Of a stretch of 64,000 nt of DNA, positions 19,731-53,659 are shown one piece after another. Origin of the DNA: Mastigias papua (Eukaryota > Cnidaria > Scyphozoa > Rhizostomeae > Mastigiidae). The notes beneath the pieces are model-generated. The model saw only the letters and a program-made list of their open reading frames with translations. It was not told the DNA's origin and did not search any database. Every line of letters starts with the position of its first letter. The first letter of the stretch is position 1. Both the position numbers and the translations under genes were made by a program. The DNA lies in the NCBI GenBank assembly GCA_964019165.1, contig OZ025269.1, positions 4,106,087-4,170,086 on the forward strand, given 5' to 3'.

Positions 19731-20854
19731 ATTGAAGCACTGCCCGAGGTTGTCAATGCAGTAAATGGAAAAATGGAAGAGTGCTCAACTTGTGAAAACG
19801 TTACAATTCTAAGTTTCTTTCATCCCGTCGTTCTAGCTGTAAAATTAGCTCATTTATTATCTAGATTTCTTAAACGAAATCAAATAGTAATAATTCCCTT
19901 TAATTATCAAGCACTATTTTAGCACTTCTAAGGAAACCATAATGGAAAAACTACTTAAACCTCCTTGCGTTGTCTGTACTATAGCAATAAGGGGCATTCC
20001 CATGAATTGAACCAAATTTATTCATCTAATCATACCTATTTTGATGATTTTTGCGAATATCATTTTCTAGCAAGCAACACACACATTCGTGTATGCGGCT
20101 GGGTGCCGATTCAACCCTTTGCCTGCTTTTTGTTCTATTTGACAGCACAGCAATATCATTGATTGCTCAGAAAGAATTGCGCCAACAGCATAAACCCAGT
20201 AGAAACTCGTACATAAAACCCTTCATTTACTAAGAGCATACACCCCAAAATTGCATCTTTTGATATCAATAAAGTAAAACCTGTTCAGCCTGATATTCTA
20301 GTTAGGTTCCTATAAATGGGTTCATTCTCTATCCACTTAGCACTAAATCCAGCCCTTTTGCCATTCAACAAAATTCAATGATGCTTCAAAACCCTTAAAA
20401 CCACAGCTGTGATGGGAAGGCATGTGGGGACAAGAATTCTATGCAGTTCGCTAGGCCAAGAATAAATAAAATTAGGTTCATAGGCGTTGCCTGTAACACT
20501 ACAATGCTTAACTATCAGCTATCCCTTTTACAGCATTTATTCAGGACCCGGAGTTGAGAACCTGCACCCTGGCTATGAGTAGTGTCTCACCACATAAGAA
20601 CACAAACAGGCTTATTTCAAAATTGTAAGGTCTTATGTACGGGTGTTTACTGTATAGCAAATACTTTACATATGGCCTCTTTGCACTACTCTCATCTCAA
20701 CATCTCATTTTTCATCAAATGATAAAATGCTCTGTTGTCTTTCACTGTGCAGTATGACCAGTATCTCAGGTGACTTCTTTGCATAGGTTGCAGAAGTGTT
20801 AAGGAAATTGAAAGGTCAATGGCTGCGCATGAAAGTCAATATTTCAAACTATAA
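19731..20854 (+). pseudogene. HAO1 duplicate fragment (part of exon 4 plus last exon)
   Basis: 19731-19772 reads IEALPEVVNAVNGKM, then similarity ends. 20787-20854, after a TTTGCATAG acceptor, reads GCRSVKEIERSMAAHESQYF then KL and stop, in the same phase as the true last exon. The terminal SKL became FKL, so the peroxisomal signal is lost. There is no promoter, first exons or FMN site, so as a gene it is dead. The last-exon copy keeps an acceptor and an open frame and could be joined to HAO1 exon 5. Confidence 0.8.
20270..20660 (-). repeat. Dispersed repeat D, copy 1
   Basis: The reverse complement holds CAGGGTGCAGGTTCTCAAC and, further on, TGGATAGAGAATGAA..CA.ATTTA, ending in ATATCAGGCTGAA. 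The same landmarks occur in the same order at 41350-41535. It lies in the HAO1 duplicate, within the copy of the exon 5-6 intron. Confidence 0.55.
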
Positions 20855-21939
20855 CTTCATAGATGTTGATTTGTGTGCTATATGATTAAATAAGTTTCTA
20901 ACTGCTATCTTTTGTTTTGTTGATATGATTTCAGTTGGAAATTGTAAATTAGTAGACGGGGTACATATCACAGAAGCAATACGTTGCTGGCAATTTCCTG
21001 TAATAAATCCATATCTCTCTTCACCACTCATTCATTTGCATAGTTTCATGATATACATGTTACTGTTACAGTTAAAAATGAATGTTTTGTGATTCATAAT
21101 TTTTTTTCAAAGTAAATTTGTACTCAACCCTGATCCTTGAATCATTTTTGCAGTCCTCCTTGATCATCTTAGCTGACTTTAAAAACTCTCCGAATTACTG
21201 GCTGTAACTAACAGTTACTTACGTCAAATAAACGTAATATCCATAATACATGGAACATGTGGCCATCTAGTAACATCTCGAAGACATTTTGCATCCCCTG
21301 TTTTGACAAGAAATGCCCAAAGCTCTCCAAAAGGCCATTAAAACTGTCCCAAAGGTCCCCAAAAGGCCATTAAAACTGTCTGCAGTCCAGTATAATGCCA
21401 AATGTCCTCTTTGCCAGTAATATGAGTGACCTGTCACTCATAGTTCATATCGACCAGCAGAAAAGCGCTCAAAAACATTGTGATGAGGACTCTATTAGTT
21501 AAATTTCATAAAAAATGCTGCTAATATACATCTATCTCATTACTCTCGCAGATTCTTGTTCCGTATGTTGTGCACGCTCATCCTATGCCAGTCACTGATT
21601 TGCCATGCCAATCAATTTTGCTAGTCATATGGAGTAGCCCCTCGGGAGATTGCCATTTCGCTTGCTCAAGATACGGAAAACTTGCTACAGCAAGTCAAAA
21701 ACATAGAGAGCATCCTGAGCAATTTCAATGAATTGTTCACATTTGAACCTTTGAAAACTCAAACAGTTTCCAAAGGAATATGCAGTATTTCAGATAGAAG
21801 GCGCGTTTGAATGAAATTGGATATTATCTTAATGTGCTAAAGTAAAATTTAAAAAGTAGCAAAAAGCAACAAAATCTCATCTTTAATATTTCAAAGTTAA
21901 CTACTTCGAACCAGAGACATTGGTTGAATTGACATCTAA

Positions 21940-44363
<22,424 letters not shown>

Positions 44364-44375
44364 ATTGATAAGAAT

Positions 44376-45340
44376 ATGTCAGTAAAGAACAGACTACGCC
44401 TTAAACCTGATGTACCAACTCATGAAATAAATTCAGTTCAACGAAGAAGCTGTATGATATGGATGCACGAGATGGGGAGGTGGGAGTCGTTGTCCTCAAA
44501 ACCTAAAATCGACGGATTATGGTAATATTTCATGGCTAGTCAGTGCAGTGGCTGGGTATGGGGAGTCACATCCCCTCCCCCCAGCAAAAAATCTATAGAA
44601 AATGTTGAACTTATGCCTCTTTATTTGAAGATTTTATGACCTCAATTACCATATTGGAGAGATTGCATATTAGGGAACTTAACGAAAATTTCTCATTAAC
44701 CTACAGAAATCACATCTTACTGCGCCCCTGGCCAGGCAGGATGCCACTGGGTAAGCTATGGGAATGGGCTTTAGCCGATTCGTATAAGATTCACTCAAAA
44801 CAACTTTACTTGGGGATAGGAGAAAGATTGCAGCTTAATGGCAGCTTACACCAGTTTAATGATGCATATTTTCTGAAATAGCGAAGAACAGTTTCTAGGT
44901 AACAGTGAAAATGAAAAGAGGGCCCTGCAGATACACAGATTGATACAGAGAAAGATACACATGTTCTAGCTCCTCTGTATCGGTTGGACCTTGGAAACCA
45001 TGGGCGGGCAATTATTTTTACCTTGAGGCCATCTATAGCTCATGTCTGAAACAAAATTACAAAATAAATGTTTACGTTGTTATATCAATTTAACATTTCG
45101 TTGTTGACCAACACCTAGTGTGTCCAAGGTTTGTGATTGGCATGAAACTAAGTACCATAACATTATTACTTTGTTATAGGAGCACCTGATAAGAAGATTG
45201 CAAGAGCTAAAACAGCATCAGTTAACAGTCCTTCAGAGACCTGTGGTTATTGATAATGTCTCTCTCAAGAAAAGAGAGGATGAAGTACTTAATAATCTAA
45301 AAGATGTCATGAAAAAACTGAGTTCTTTAGGATCTCAAAA
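44376..45340 (+). CDS. Unrecognised gene, candidate first exons (coiled-coil-like)
   Basis: 44376-44521 is an open exon-like segment starting MSVKNRLRLKPDVPTHEINS and ending at a GTAATA donor. 45180-45340 follows a pyrimidine-rich TATAG acceptor, ends at a GTATAC donor, and reads EHLIRRLQELKQHQLTVLQR then KKREDEVLNNLKDVMKKLSS, a charged helix with heptad-like leucines. The two phases do not match directly, so an exon between them is missing or one border is wrong. The first ATG is 12 bp from the NXF1 ATG on the other strand. I do not recognise the family; the second exon is the better-supported piece. Confidence 0.4.
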
Positions 45341-46855
45341 GTATACATCTCACTTACTTTTGATTGCACATTTTCTTTTTTCTTGATGTTTTGATATGTA
45401 CAATTGCAATTTTTAACTTTTGTAATGGGAAGCATGAATTTTGCTATATTGCAGCAATAATGAATGTGGCTGCCTCCTTGCCCCTAACCTCAAGTGTTTG
45501 CCATATAGCTGTTATCAAAGCAATTGTCTTTTGGATTATGTAGTATTTCATATCATATTGTACTTATCTGTTTGTATATATTTTGTGCAAATACAGATAA
45601 CTTTTATTAGCACTCTACTGTTGCTGATAAAAGACAAATATTATACATCCTTTACTGATTAGTAAAGGCCTCGCATAGAAACCCACTGAGTGTCAATTGT
45701 CAGTAGAAATGTTTCTGAGAACCTTTAAATTTTACTCTGATCTTTTGTACATTGGTAGTTTGCCTATTGATATGTCAATTTGTAGTGTTCATACAACCCA
45801 TGATTTACAGAAAAACCTCAACTCTCTAGCATCACTTGTGAATATATTTTTAGATGCACTTTTCTTCTCTGTAGGTTGCGATTGCTATATATTTTGGCAC
45901 ATGAGAATTATGAGCTCTTTGTCACATTTTTAAATGAGAAACAAAGCAAATTGCAAGAAAAGATACACAGAAGATACATCCTATTTGGAGGTTTGGATAT
46001 TTTGCTATTTTTGCATTGTGCTTAGCATGGGAGTTTTGGTTGCACACTTCAGAAAAGACAATTCTTTGTAGATGTGCAGTAAAATTTTATGTGATTTGCT
46101 TTAGAGGTTGGGTAGCAACAGGTTGTAAATTGCCACTTTTGTAATTTTGCACTCTCTAGCACTTGTACACTTGTTATGTAGAAGTGGAAGAAACTGAATG
46201 AACATAGCAGGACTTAGAACTCAGCACCAGAACAAGGACAAAAAAGTCATGTAGATTTATGATGATTCATAATTACTATTCAAATTAAACTGTTTGATTT
46301 AAACTAGACTTTCAGCGTAGACTTTATTTGTTGACATAAATGTTTTGGACCCATTCCAGGATCCATTATCAGTATAAAATTGTTTCAAGGGACAAGCTAA
46401 CTCAAACACCAAGGGGAGAAAGACAAATGGAAAGTACATAAAAGACAGACATAAGTACCATTCAGAAAGTATGAAAAGAAGGGAAGGGAATAGATAGAAA
46501 AGGGGGAATCTTGGTGCTGTTGGTTTCTTTGGCAGTATCTTGCTTTGAAAATTTCTTTTTCACAAAATCATTGATGACCTTGTCAATAAGAGCTGAAGGA
46601 CTGCAGAAAGTTTACTGTGAAGATTAATTTATGTTGAACTAATAGTAAAGGCACAAAAGATCAGAGAGCAAATTAAATTAATCTCATGACTAGACTTAAG
46701 ACTCTAGACTTTATACTTCAAATGCTCTACTATAGCAGTAGACATTTGATTGTTTACTAGGGTACAAACAGACTATAGGAGCCTTGAAGTTAAGCTCTGA
46801 GGACAACTGTTAGCAACTATGTGTCTTGTTTTGATAAAGTACTGTACATTGCAGC

Positions 46856-46960
46856 TGCCCCCCTAGCACAGTTGGTGGAGCACTTGAAGTACCAAGCTGA
46901 GGGACATGAGTTCTGGCACAACTTGCTCTTTCACTTAATGTTTTTTTCCAAATCCTGTTG
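46856..46960 (+). mobile_element. tRNA-derived SINE, head region
   Basis: CTAGCACAGTTGGTGGAGCA resembles a tRNA A box, and ATGAGTTCTGGCAC 40 bp on a decayed B box. It is followed by a T-rich stretch. Too degenerate to be a tRNA gene. Confidence 0.4.
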
Positions 46961-47289
46961 CCTTTAGCTTAATACATATTTATCTATATAAGTATATGAA
47001 TTTTCATGATTCTGTTATAGACAATTTTCTGATTCAACATATCCCAGCACATCAGACATTGGTTTTGTGGTTCACTGAGGTAAAGCAACTTGCTGAGCCA
47101 GAATGTAAGCATTGCACATTGTGTATTTCTAGTCTATCAGGAGTACAGTGGAGAAGAACCTGGGGGAGCTCAGCCCCTTGTTAACATGGGGGGAGTGGTA
47201 GAGGCTTAGCCCCTTTTCCAATGAGCATATACTAGTTTGGTGAAATCCTAGCTTATTGGCATGAACCAGCATTTCTCACAGCTTTGTGA

Positions 47290-47720
47290 CTACTTTATGT
47301 CAATTACTCTTAGGTCCCAAATAAGGGTCACCCAACTCATTTGTTGGAAGAAATGTCTGACGCCCACTCTTACTAGAGCCCTGCTTGGTATAAAATACTA
47401 TTTTTAATGATCATTATAATGTCTTGTGAATGCTTAAAAGATCTTTCTCCGTGATTTTGGGTAGCTATAAACTTTCTATTAGAAATGGGGGGGGGGGGTC
47501 ATATAACTGATAGCATATGTGTGTGTACCAGAGGGAAGGGGGATAGAATGTTAGCAGTTTCATGCGAACATACTAAATGAATGACCCCTCAGGGTTTTTG
47601 CATGAAAAAAGCTGGTACTGCTTTAGATTAATTTCCAACCCCCCTGCTTATTCTGATCCCTCACTTATTTCATTTTAAGAATTTTCCAACCTTCTGCTTA
47701 TTTTGACCCTTGCCTAGGAG
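47290..47720 (-). repeat. Dispersed repeat F, copy 2 (inverted)
   Basis: Carries ATTACTCTTAGGTCCCAAAT and two TTTCCAACCCCCCTGCTTAT-type blocks, the complements of landmarks at 43500-43820. A poly-G run is at 47487-47498. Confidence 0.45.
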
Positions 47721-47911
47721 TATGCTTAGTGCACGTTCAACTGCGTAATTTGATTGGTGTAGCTAACTAAACTTATGAAGGTCAAGCTGCCCAGCACCAA
47801 AGGGATGAGTACAGCTAGAGGGCTCAGGGACTTGCTCCCCCAGTGAAATTTTGAAATTTGAGTCTTCTGAAATCACTGTATATACGGGTATATTTCTACT
47901 TATTCTTTGGA

Positions 47912-48098
<187 letters not shown>

Positions 48099-48329
48099 CT
48101 TATTCTACTTCAATTTGAAAACCCCAGCAAACAATATATAATATATATGTTTACTTATGTTGTATATAGGATTAACTGATCCAACCTGAGTAACACTGCC
48201 ATGCAGATATAATATGATCGAGGTCAGCCTCAGCAAATGGCAAAGGTTAGCCAAAGTTACGCTGTCAATTGTCATTCTGACTAACAAGGTGCATTTGTCA
48301 AATTTTCATTTGTCGATCAAACTTCACAT

Positions 48330-48537
48330 AGCATAGCCACAAAATGCCTGATTGGTTTAGAACTCTGGTCATGTCTATTTTCTCCCAACTTAATTGACCA
48401 ATAGTCATCCAGGATTCTTACTACATATGCGTTCCACAGCTAAATTTAGCCACTTTGCGTGATGACTGTTCAGTTAGTTCGGGAGAAATTTGACCTCATC
48501 AGAGCTTTCAACCAATGAAACTTTTGGCAACTAGGCT
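48330..48537. mobile_element. Palindromic AGCATAGC MITE, copy C
   Basis: 208 bp, the longest and most diverged copy, from AGCATAGCCACAAAATGCCT to GGCAACTAGGCT, with the conserved TTTCTCCCAACTTAATTGAC core. Flanks ACTTCACAT and GATTTACAT agree at 6 of 9 positions. Confidence 0.75.
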
Positions 48538-48590
48538 GATTTACATTGCATGTTCAGAAATATAGACAGGCCATCGTAGTATTATTACAG

Positions 48591-48847
48591 TATACCTTTG
48601 TATTGTTAGATGAGCTGTACTCCAGCAATCACGGATTCCCAAATTTCAGCGACAAACATGCTTTCAACATCAAGTATGAACCACTTTGCTCAAGGTGCAA
48701 AAGAATGATTGGACTCACGAAGTCTAATCTTGAAATATACCAGGGAGTACAGAATTCAGCAGCATCTATGAGTTTCTCAACTCGTCGAAAGGGATTCTGT
48801 TGCCGTATTGTTTTACAAGCTGTGTGTAGACTGTGTCAGATACTCAG
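48591..48847 (+). CDS. Candidate internal exon, unrecognised
   Basis: An open block between a TTATTACAG acceptor and an ATACTCAG/GTGACT donor, less AT-rich than its surroundings. It reads DELYSSNHGFPNFSDKHAFN, then YEPLCSRCKRMIGLTKSNLE. With the inner acceptor after CCCAAATTTCAG its phase fits the donor of the exon at 45180-45340. A Cys pair and several further Cys are present but no zinc-finger pattern. No family recognised. Confidence 0.3.
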
Positions 48848-48884
48848 GTGACTTTCATACTTTCAAAAATGTGGCATTTTAACG

Positions 48885-48976
48885 ATACCAATGCATACCA
48901 TACAAAACCATACCGTACCATACAATACCGAACCGCTCCATACCGAACCGCTCCATACCGAACCGTACCGTACCAT
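48885..48976. repeat. (ACCRT)n pentanucleotide repeat
   Basis: About 18 imperfect pentamers such as ACCAT, ACCGT and ACCGA; no function seen. Confidence 0.85.
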
Positions 48977-49556
48977 AAAAGTTCAGTGCTACTTAGCTTT
49001 GAGTAAAATAGCAGGGAGTGACAACTTCCTTGGAAGTGTAAAGTCAAAGTATAATGTCAGTTAAATTTTAGTTGTTTAAATTAATTTAGCCAAGAGCTTC
49101 AGTGCTCTGACAAAGGAGGACTTATTCTTACTAAAAAATATCACAATATTTGTTTTGAGAGACAAAGCCTATTTTCAGAGGGAACCAAATCTGCAGGTTG
49201 CAAAGCTCATGTGCTTGCGCTCTGTTATATCCTGCCCCTCATTTCCTACGTAGAAAGTCTTATGCAACAAGGCTCGAGCAGAAATGAAATTGTATCAGTG
49301 TGAATGGAAAGGAGTGGACATCATATGTACCATGCGGTTTGAATGAGTGTAAAACGGTCCACTTCTGAGTTGTATAAATAAATAGATATAGAGCAATCTC
49401 TCCATAGGAATTTTCTAGCACTATTGTTGTTGCTTCTAATTATGGAATGAAACTGTATCTGCTTGAACACATATTTTGGTCTTGCCATTCTGTTTTGTAT
49501 TGTGTGAAGGGTGTGCTATACACATATTTCTTGCCCTTTTCAAAATATTGATGCAG

Positions 49557-49792
49557 GCGAGACCGACACTTTGATATTGGTTCATCGAACCATCTTCTTT
49601 TTTAGTGAGGGAGTCAGTGATGTGATGGCCGCAACTGATGGTGATATCAAGGTTACAATTGACCCGTGGTTTTTTGATGGTACATCGAAGCTTCACGATG
49701 AATGGCTGAGAGATACAACGGCGCAAACATTTATAACTGGAAATATCTGGCCAGCTATCGACGTAATGACCACAAATGTGAATCAGAGATGA
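49557..49792 (+). CDS. Candidate terminal exon, unrecognised
   Basis: After a TATTGATGCAG acceptor the frame runs ETDTLILVHRTIFFFSEGVS and ends EWLRDTTAQTFITGNIWPAI, then a stop at 49792. This frame needs a phase-1 donor, which the exon at 48591-48847 does not provide. In the phase that exon does supply, only RRDRHFDIGSSNHLLF precedes a stop. One of the two may be the 3' end of the gene starting at 44376. No family recognised. Confidence 0.25.
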
Positions 49793-50065
49793 GAGAATAC
49801 CATCTTCAGTCCTTTGTTTGCAACGACACCTTAGCTAATCAAAAGAAATGCTGTCCAAAACTAGAAAGGCATTAAGAGCGAGTGTGAAAGAATCCCTAAT
49901 GAATAAGTTGAACATTAGGACAGTTTTGAAACCACCGTCCAGTTGCTCGTTGTAATTCATTTTCTGTACATGTTTTCTGATTGCTCTTATTAGCGTTTAT
50001 TTGTTATCATAATAGCCTACCTTTGGCTAAGTATAGATATGCAAGATTATAGGACAGAACTCATT

Positions 50066-50174
<109 letters not shown>

Positions 50175-50279
50175 GTAGGTGAATGGATGAATAAGATGGA
50201 TACCGTAAGTCGTTTTAACAGCTATCAATGCAATGACTGATAACAGGGAGATTTTAATTATACCATCAGCTAGTCATAT

Positions 50280-51890
50280 CTACAATGGCCCCCATGCCAT
50301 CTCATCTTTCGCCTTCTCAACTGCTTTCATATTGCACTTATACGTTCTCTCATGAGATACAAGTGTCCTATTGTATATTCTTACAATTTCATAAAGATCC
50401 TTAACAACGTCTGGGTGCTTGACACTTAGATCATCTCTCTCATACTTGTCATTAGTCATATCAAATAGCCCATGAACAACACGAGGCAATTTTGGATCGA
50501 GGGTATACCCCGTGAATGCTTTTTGATGTAATGGCCGTTTCGTTATATTGACTGCAGATGTTTTTGCTCCTTCCGGAGGCTCCAACCATCCCATATCTAT
50601 TTCTGATATGAGTTTCCATCTTCCTTTTCTGACACTGTAGCTCTGGCTGTTTATATTGTGCAGAATATACTTCCTAGCTGACGTTCCATGCTTTGATGTT
50701 ATGCTATCCCATACATCAACTCCATCCAATCTCAGCTGGTTCGACGGCGGCATCTTTCGCTCACTTTTCAAGCCTAGATTATCATTTGGAACAGTATCTT
50801 GCATTTCTCCTTCAATGCTGCTCTCTCTTTGCGATTTCTGCCACCTTCGAATTGCATTCTCTTCGCTTGCAAGTTTCAGAAGAGTTGGAAACCAATCTGA
50901 TATATGTACCAACGCATCTGACTTAAACCCGCATGACTTCAGAAAACCTCCACTCAAGAATGAAACAGATTTTATTCCTCCTTCCCAAAGGGTTCCCTTG
51001 GCCCCACGCAGTGGCCAATTATACCCAGAGAAGGTAGGATTCCCTCCATTATCTGACATGAACAAAAATATCGTGTCTTTCCACAGTCCCCTCTTTTTTA
51101 AAGCTTCTGTAAGCATCTGCACAGAATCATCGAGGTAGGACGCCATTCCAGCGTAAGTTCTCCTGTTTTTATCGGGAATATTGTTGTACAATGCCGCATA
51201 CTTCTGGGGAACCTGCAGTGGATCGTGCACATTCTGGTATGACATCACAAGGAACATTGGCTTGTCCTTATCGTGACTTTCAATGAAACTAACAGCCTTT
51301 TCGTTGAACACCATTGAGCTGTATTCTCCTGTCCTATCGTCAGCTATATCTTCTTGGTCACGAAAATCAAGAAAGCTTGGGTGGGTTTTGCTGCATTTGC
51401 AACGATGAGCTGTTTGATTGTGACTGAAATAGTCAATCGCGCCTGTGTAAAATCCATAAAATCTGTCAAAACCACGTCTAGTTGGCAAATACCCGATACG
51501 GGAATGGCCTAAATGCCATTTGCCGAATAACGCTGTTTTGTATCCAAGCTCCTTCATCTTTTGGGACAAGAGAGTTTCGCTAAGAGGTAGTCCAACGTCT
51601 TCGTCTGGGGAAAATACATTCTCATTTAGTCCAGCACCCAAATGAATTGGATATCTGCCAGTTAACAGACTCGCGCGTGATGGTGAACACAAAGGCTGCA
51701 CATAATGATTGGTCAAAATGATTCCGCTGCGAGCAAGCTTGTCAATGTGCGGTGTTCGTATTCCAGATATATTCTGGTACCCGAGATCCGACCAGCCAAG
51801 GTCGTCGGCTACTGCTATTACAATATGAGGCCGACTTGCTATAGGCAGTACCGCCAATAACAAAATAAGAAAAACCTGATCCAATAGCAT
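50280..51890 (-). CDS. Arylsulfatase B/I/J-like sulfatase, intact and intronless
   Basis: 536 aa in one uninterrupted frame. Sulfatases of this group hydrolyse sulfate esters of glycosaminoglycans in lysosomes or outside the cell. Residues 1-19 form a signal peptide (LILLLAVLPIAS). The metal and active-site set is complete: Asp29-Asp30 (VADDLGWSD), the formylglycine motif Cys68-Ser-Pro-Ser-Arg72 with LLTGRYP, Lys124 and His126 (FGKWHLGH), His222 (NVHDPLQVP), Asp280-Asn281 (MSDNGG) and Lys298 (GAKGTLWEGG). The length fits ARSB/ARSI/ARSJ. The start codon directly precedes the signal peptide. An ATTAAA signal lies about 20-25 bp after the stop. The lack of introns amid intron-rich genes suggests retroposition or a naturally single-exon family. 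The substrate cannot be read from sequence. Confidence 0.95.
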   Translation of the reverse strand: MLLDQVFLILLLAVLPIASRPHIVIAVADDLGWSDLGYQNISGIRTPHIDKLARSGIILTNHYVQPLCSPSRASLLTGRYPIHLGAGLNENVFSPDEDVGLPLSETLLSQKMKELGYKTALFGKWHLGHSRIGYLPTRRGFDRFYGFYTGAIDYFSHNQTAHRCKCSKTHPSFLDFRDQEDIADDRTGEYSSMVFNEKAVSFIESHDKDKPMFLVMSYQNVHDPLQVPQKYAALYNNIPDKNRRTYAGMASYLDDSVQMLTEALKKRGLWKDTIFLFMSDNGGNPTFSGYNWPLRGAKGTLWEGGIKSVSFLSGGFLKSCGFKSDALVHISDWFPTLLKLASEENAIRRWQKSQRESSIEGEMQDTVPNDNLGLKSERKMPPSNQLRLDGVDVWDSITSKHGTSARKYILHNINSQSYSVRKGRWKLISEIDMGWLEPPEGAKTSAVNITKRPLHQKAFTGYTLDPKLPRVVHGLFDMTNDKYERDDLSVKHPDVVKDLYEIVRIYNRTLVSHERTYKCNMKAVEKAKDEMAWGPL

Positions 51891-51970
51891 ACTTTGCTAT
51901 CAAGTTGCTATTTAACATTTTACCTATGCTGTAGTCTACTGCGTAGTAGCATGGTATCACCCGAGCAACA

Positions 51971-52165
51971 TTGTATAAGTCCTATCCCGCTCAATATCAA
52001 TTGTTCAAAAAGGCAATAACCAAGTTACTGGAGGCATTTCATTCTGCAGGCAGACAATCAGAAAAACGGCGAGATATCATGTCCTGCGAAAGTATCGAGA
52101 ATCTGATTAGGAAAGGCGTTAGGCCTGGTGACTACAAGATTCCCGTGCGCAATCTGGGTAATTAA
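51971..52165 (+). CDS. Candidate first exon or small gene, unrecognised
   Basis: 64 codons beginning MYKSYPAQYQLFKKAITKLL and ending KGVRPGDYKIPVRNLGN-stop. It is amphipathic, basic and richer in GC than its surroundings. Its ATG is 80 bp from the divergent sulfatase ATG. A GTAATT right at the end (LG/GTAATT) could be a splice donor, making this an exon rather than a complete gene. No family recognised. Confidence 0.35.
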   Translation: MYKSYPAQYQLFKKAITKLLEAFHSAGRQSEKRRDIMSCESIENLIRKGVRPGDYKIPVRNLGN

Positions 52166-53446
52166 CCGTAGCTCTCGAATTTAGTTTGAGCACCGGGGCG
52201 TGAAACTGAATAAATTACCTGCCTAACCGAATTTCCAGACTACAATGCGAGCTAGCAACAATTGCAATTCTAGACAGTATATACAAGTTATTTTATAAGC
52301 AACTTCAGTTCTGTAAAGATATGAGCAGCAGCAACTGTAAAAATATTAACTAGCAAAAATAGAAAACACCTCTCTTTTTACAGAGTCACTTTCAAACCTA
52401 AAGAAAGCACATCATATAGAATTCACTGAAGAGAAATCTGTCACGACTTTTTTGCCAAGATAAATTTATAATGTATGATGAAAAATAATATTCATTTTCT
52501 TATTTTCCCTTCCTTTCGCTTAATTACTGAAAATGGGTTGAGACGATAAAGCAGCCATTAAGCAACTTCTTATGAAAATTTTTGACTATCGAGTAGGCAA
52601 TTTCAGATCTGATCAAAACCCTAACTGGCTAATATAAAAAACATTGAGTATATTGGAAATCATATCTTTCCATTTTGCTAATACAATCACGTAATGATAT
52701 CCTAAATACAGTTAAGGAAAGATGATTCTGCTCCTTTTCCTTGATAACAGGCCATTTTGTATCGCTAAAATGCACCAATAAAAGAACACAACCTAGTAGC
52801 TTCTGAGAGACAAGGGCCGACGACTTTGCGCTCATACGCGGCTTACAAAATCATCTCAACTCCGTCCTTGCAGAAAGTAGCCTCAAAATTGACAAAGTCC
52901 AAAATAGACAACTTTGCTGTGATCTATATATTGAATTGTCAGACTTTGAATTGATAACGAAATATTTGCGTATACAGGTATATGACAGTAGGAGCCATAT
53001 TACCTTCCTTTGTACTGTAAACAATCGATCAGTTTGGTATTCCATGCAGATGACCGTCATAATCAAAATATAAAAGATTTATTTGGTAAACCACTGTAGC
53101 TCTACACCACGCCCTGTCCTGTACTGTTCTATAAAATATTATACACTGATGAAATTCTCGGAACAAGTTTATCATACAGTATTGTAAATTAAGGCTACTA
53201 ATTTCTTTTATTACCAGGTTCCCTTTTTTTTCTTTGTCTGAACATTTCGGTTTGAAAAATACCATAAAAATCCCCATAAAAGAGCCACAACCTTTAAGAG
53301 CCTGTACCCGAAATTTTTTCAGACCGTTATATACAAGATAAAAAATTTTTGACCTTGACTGATTCAGCAAGAAAAATGGGAATTTTCTTCCAAGAGAAGA
53401 AGGCCATTTCTTCAAATTACGTGAAAAGTCTGATGGTACTACTGAA
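52166..53446. other. Intergenic, no gene seen
   Basis: AT-rich DNA with only short frames on both strands; none carries a recognised motif. Confidence 0.6.
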
Positions 53447-53659
53447 CTTCACTATAGCATGAAAAAGCGGGAGTATTCCTTAAGCATACTGAAAGCTTTT
53501 TTCGTCCGAAACTCGTCAGAGTATGAAACATCGGATAACGACCGAAATTTCAGTTCCCCTTTCGGTCGTTATCCAACGTTTCATACTCTGACGAGTGTCG
53601 GAAGAAAAAACTTTCAGAATGCCAAAATAATGTTCCCGCTTTTTCGTGCTATAGTGAAG
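53447..53659. mobile_element. Long palindromic MITE with CTTCACTATAG ends, copy 1
   Basis: 213-bp fold-back. CTTCACTATAGCATGAAAAA is answered by TTTTTCGTGCTATAGTGAAG. Inner arms share ACTCGTCAGAGTATGAAAC and its complement, with CGATAACGACCGAAA-type centres. The target duplication is unclear. Confidence 0.8.

Larger units (their letters stand above)
19725..21690 (+). repeat. Decayed direct duplication of the HAO1 3' region
   Basis: It matches, in order and orientation, pieces of about 9270-12720: the start of HAO1 exon 4, the exon 5-6 intron (about 10730-10880 against 20030-20190), exon 6, and downstream DNA such as AACGTAATATCC..ATACATGGAACAT and TCTTGTTCCG.ATGT. Exon 5 and most of exon 4 are deleted. 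The CA tract and MITE copy A are absent, so they entered the parent afterwards or were lost here. About 10 kb separates the copies. Confidence 0.85.
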
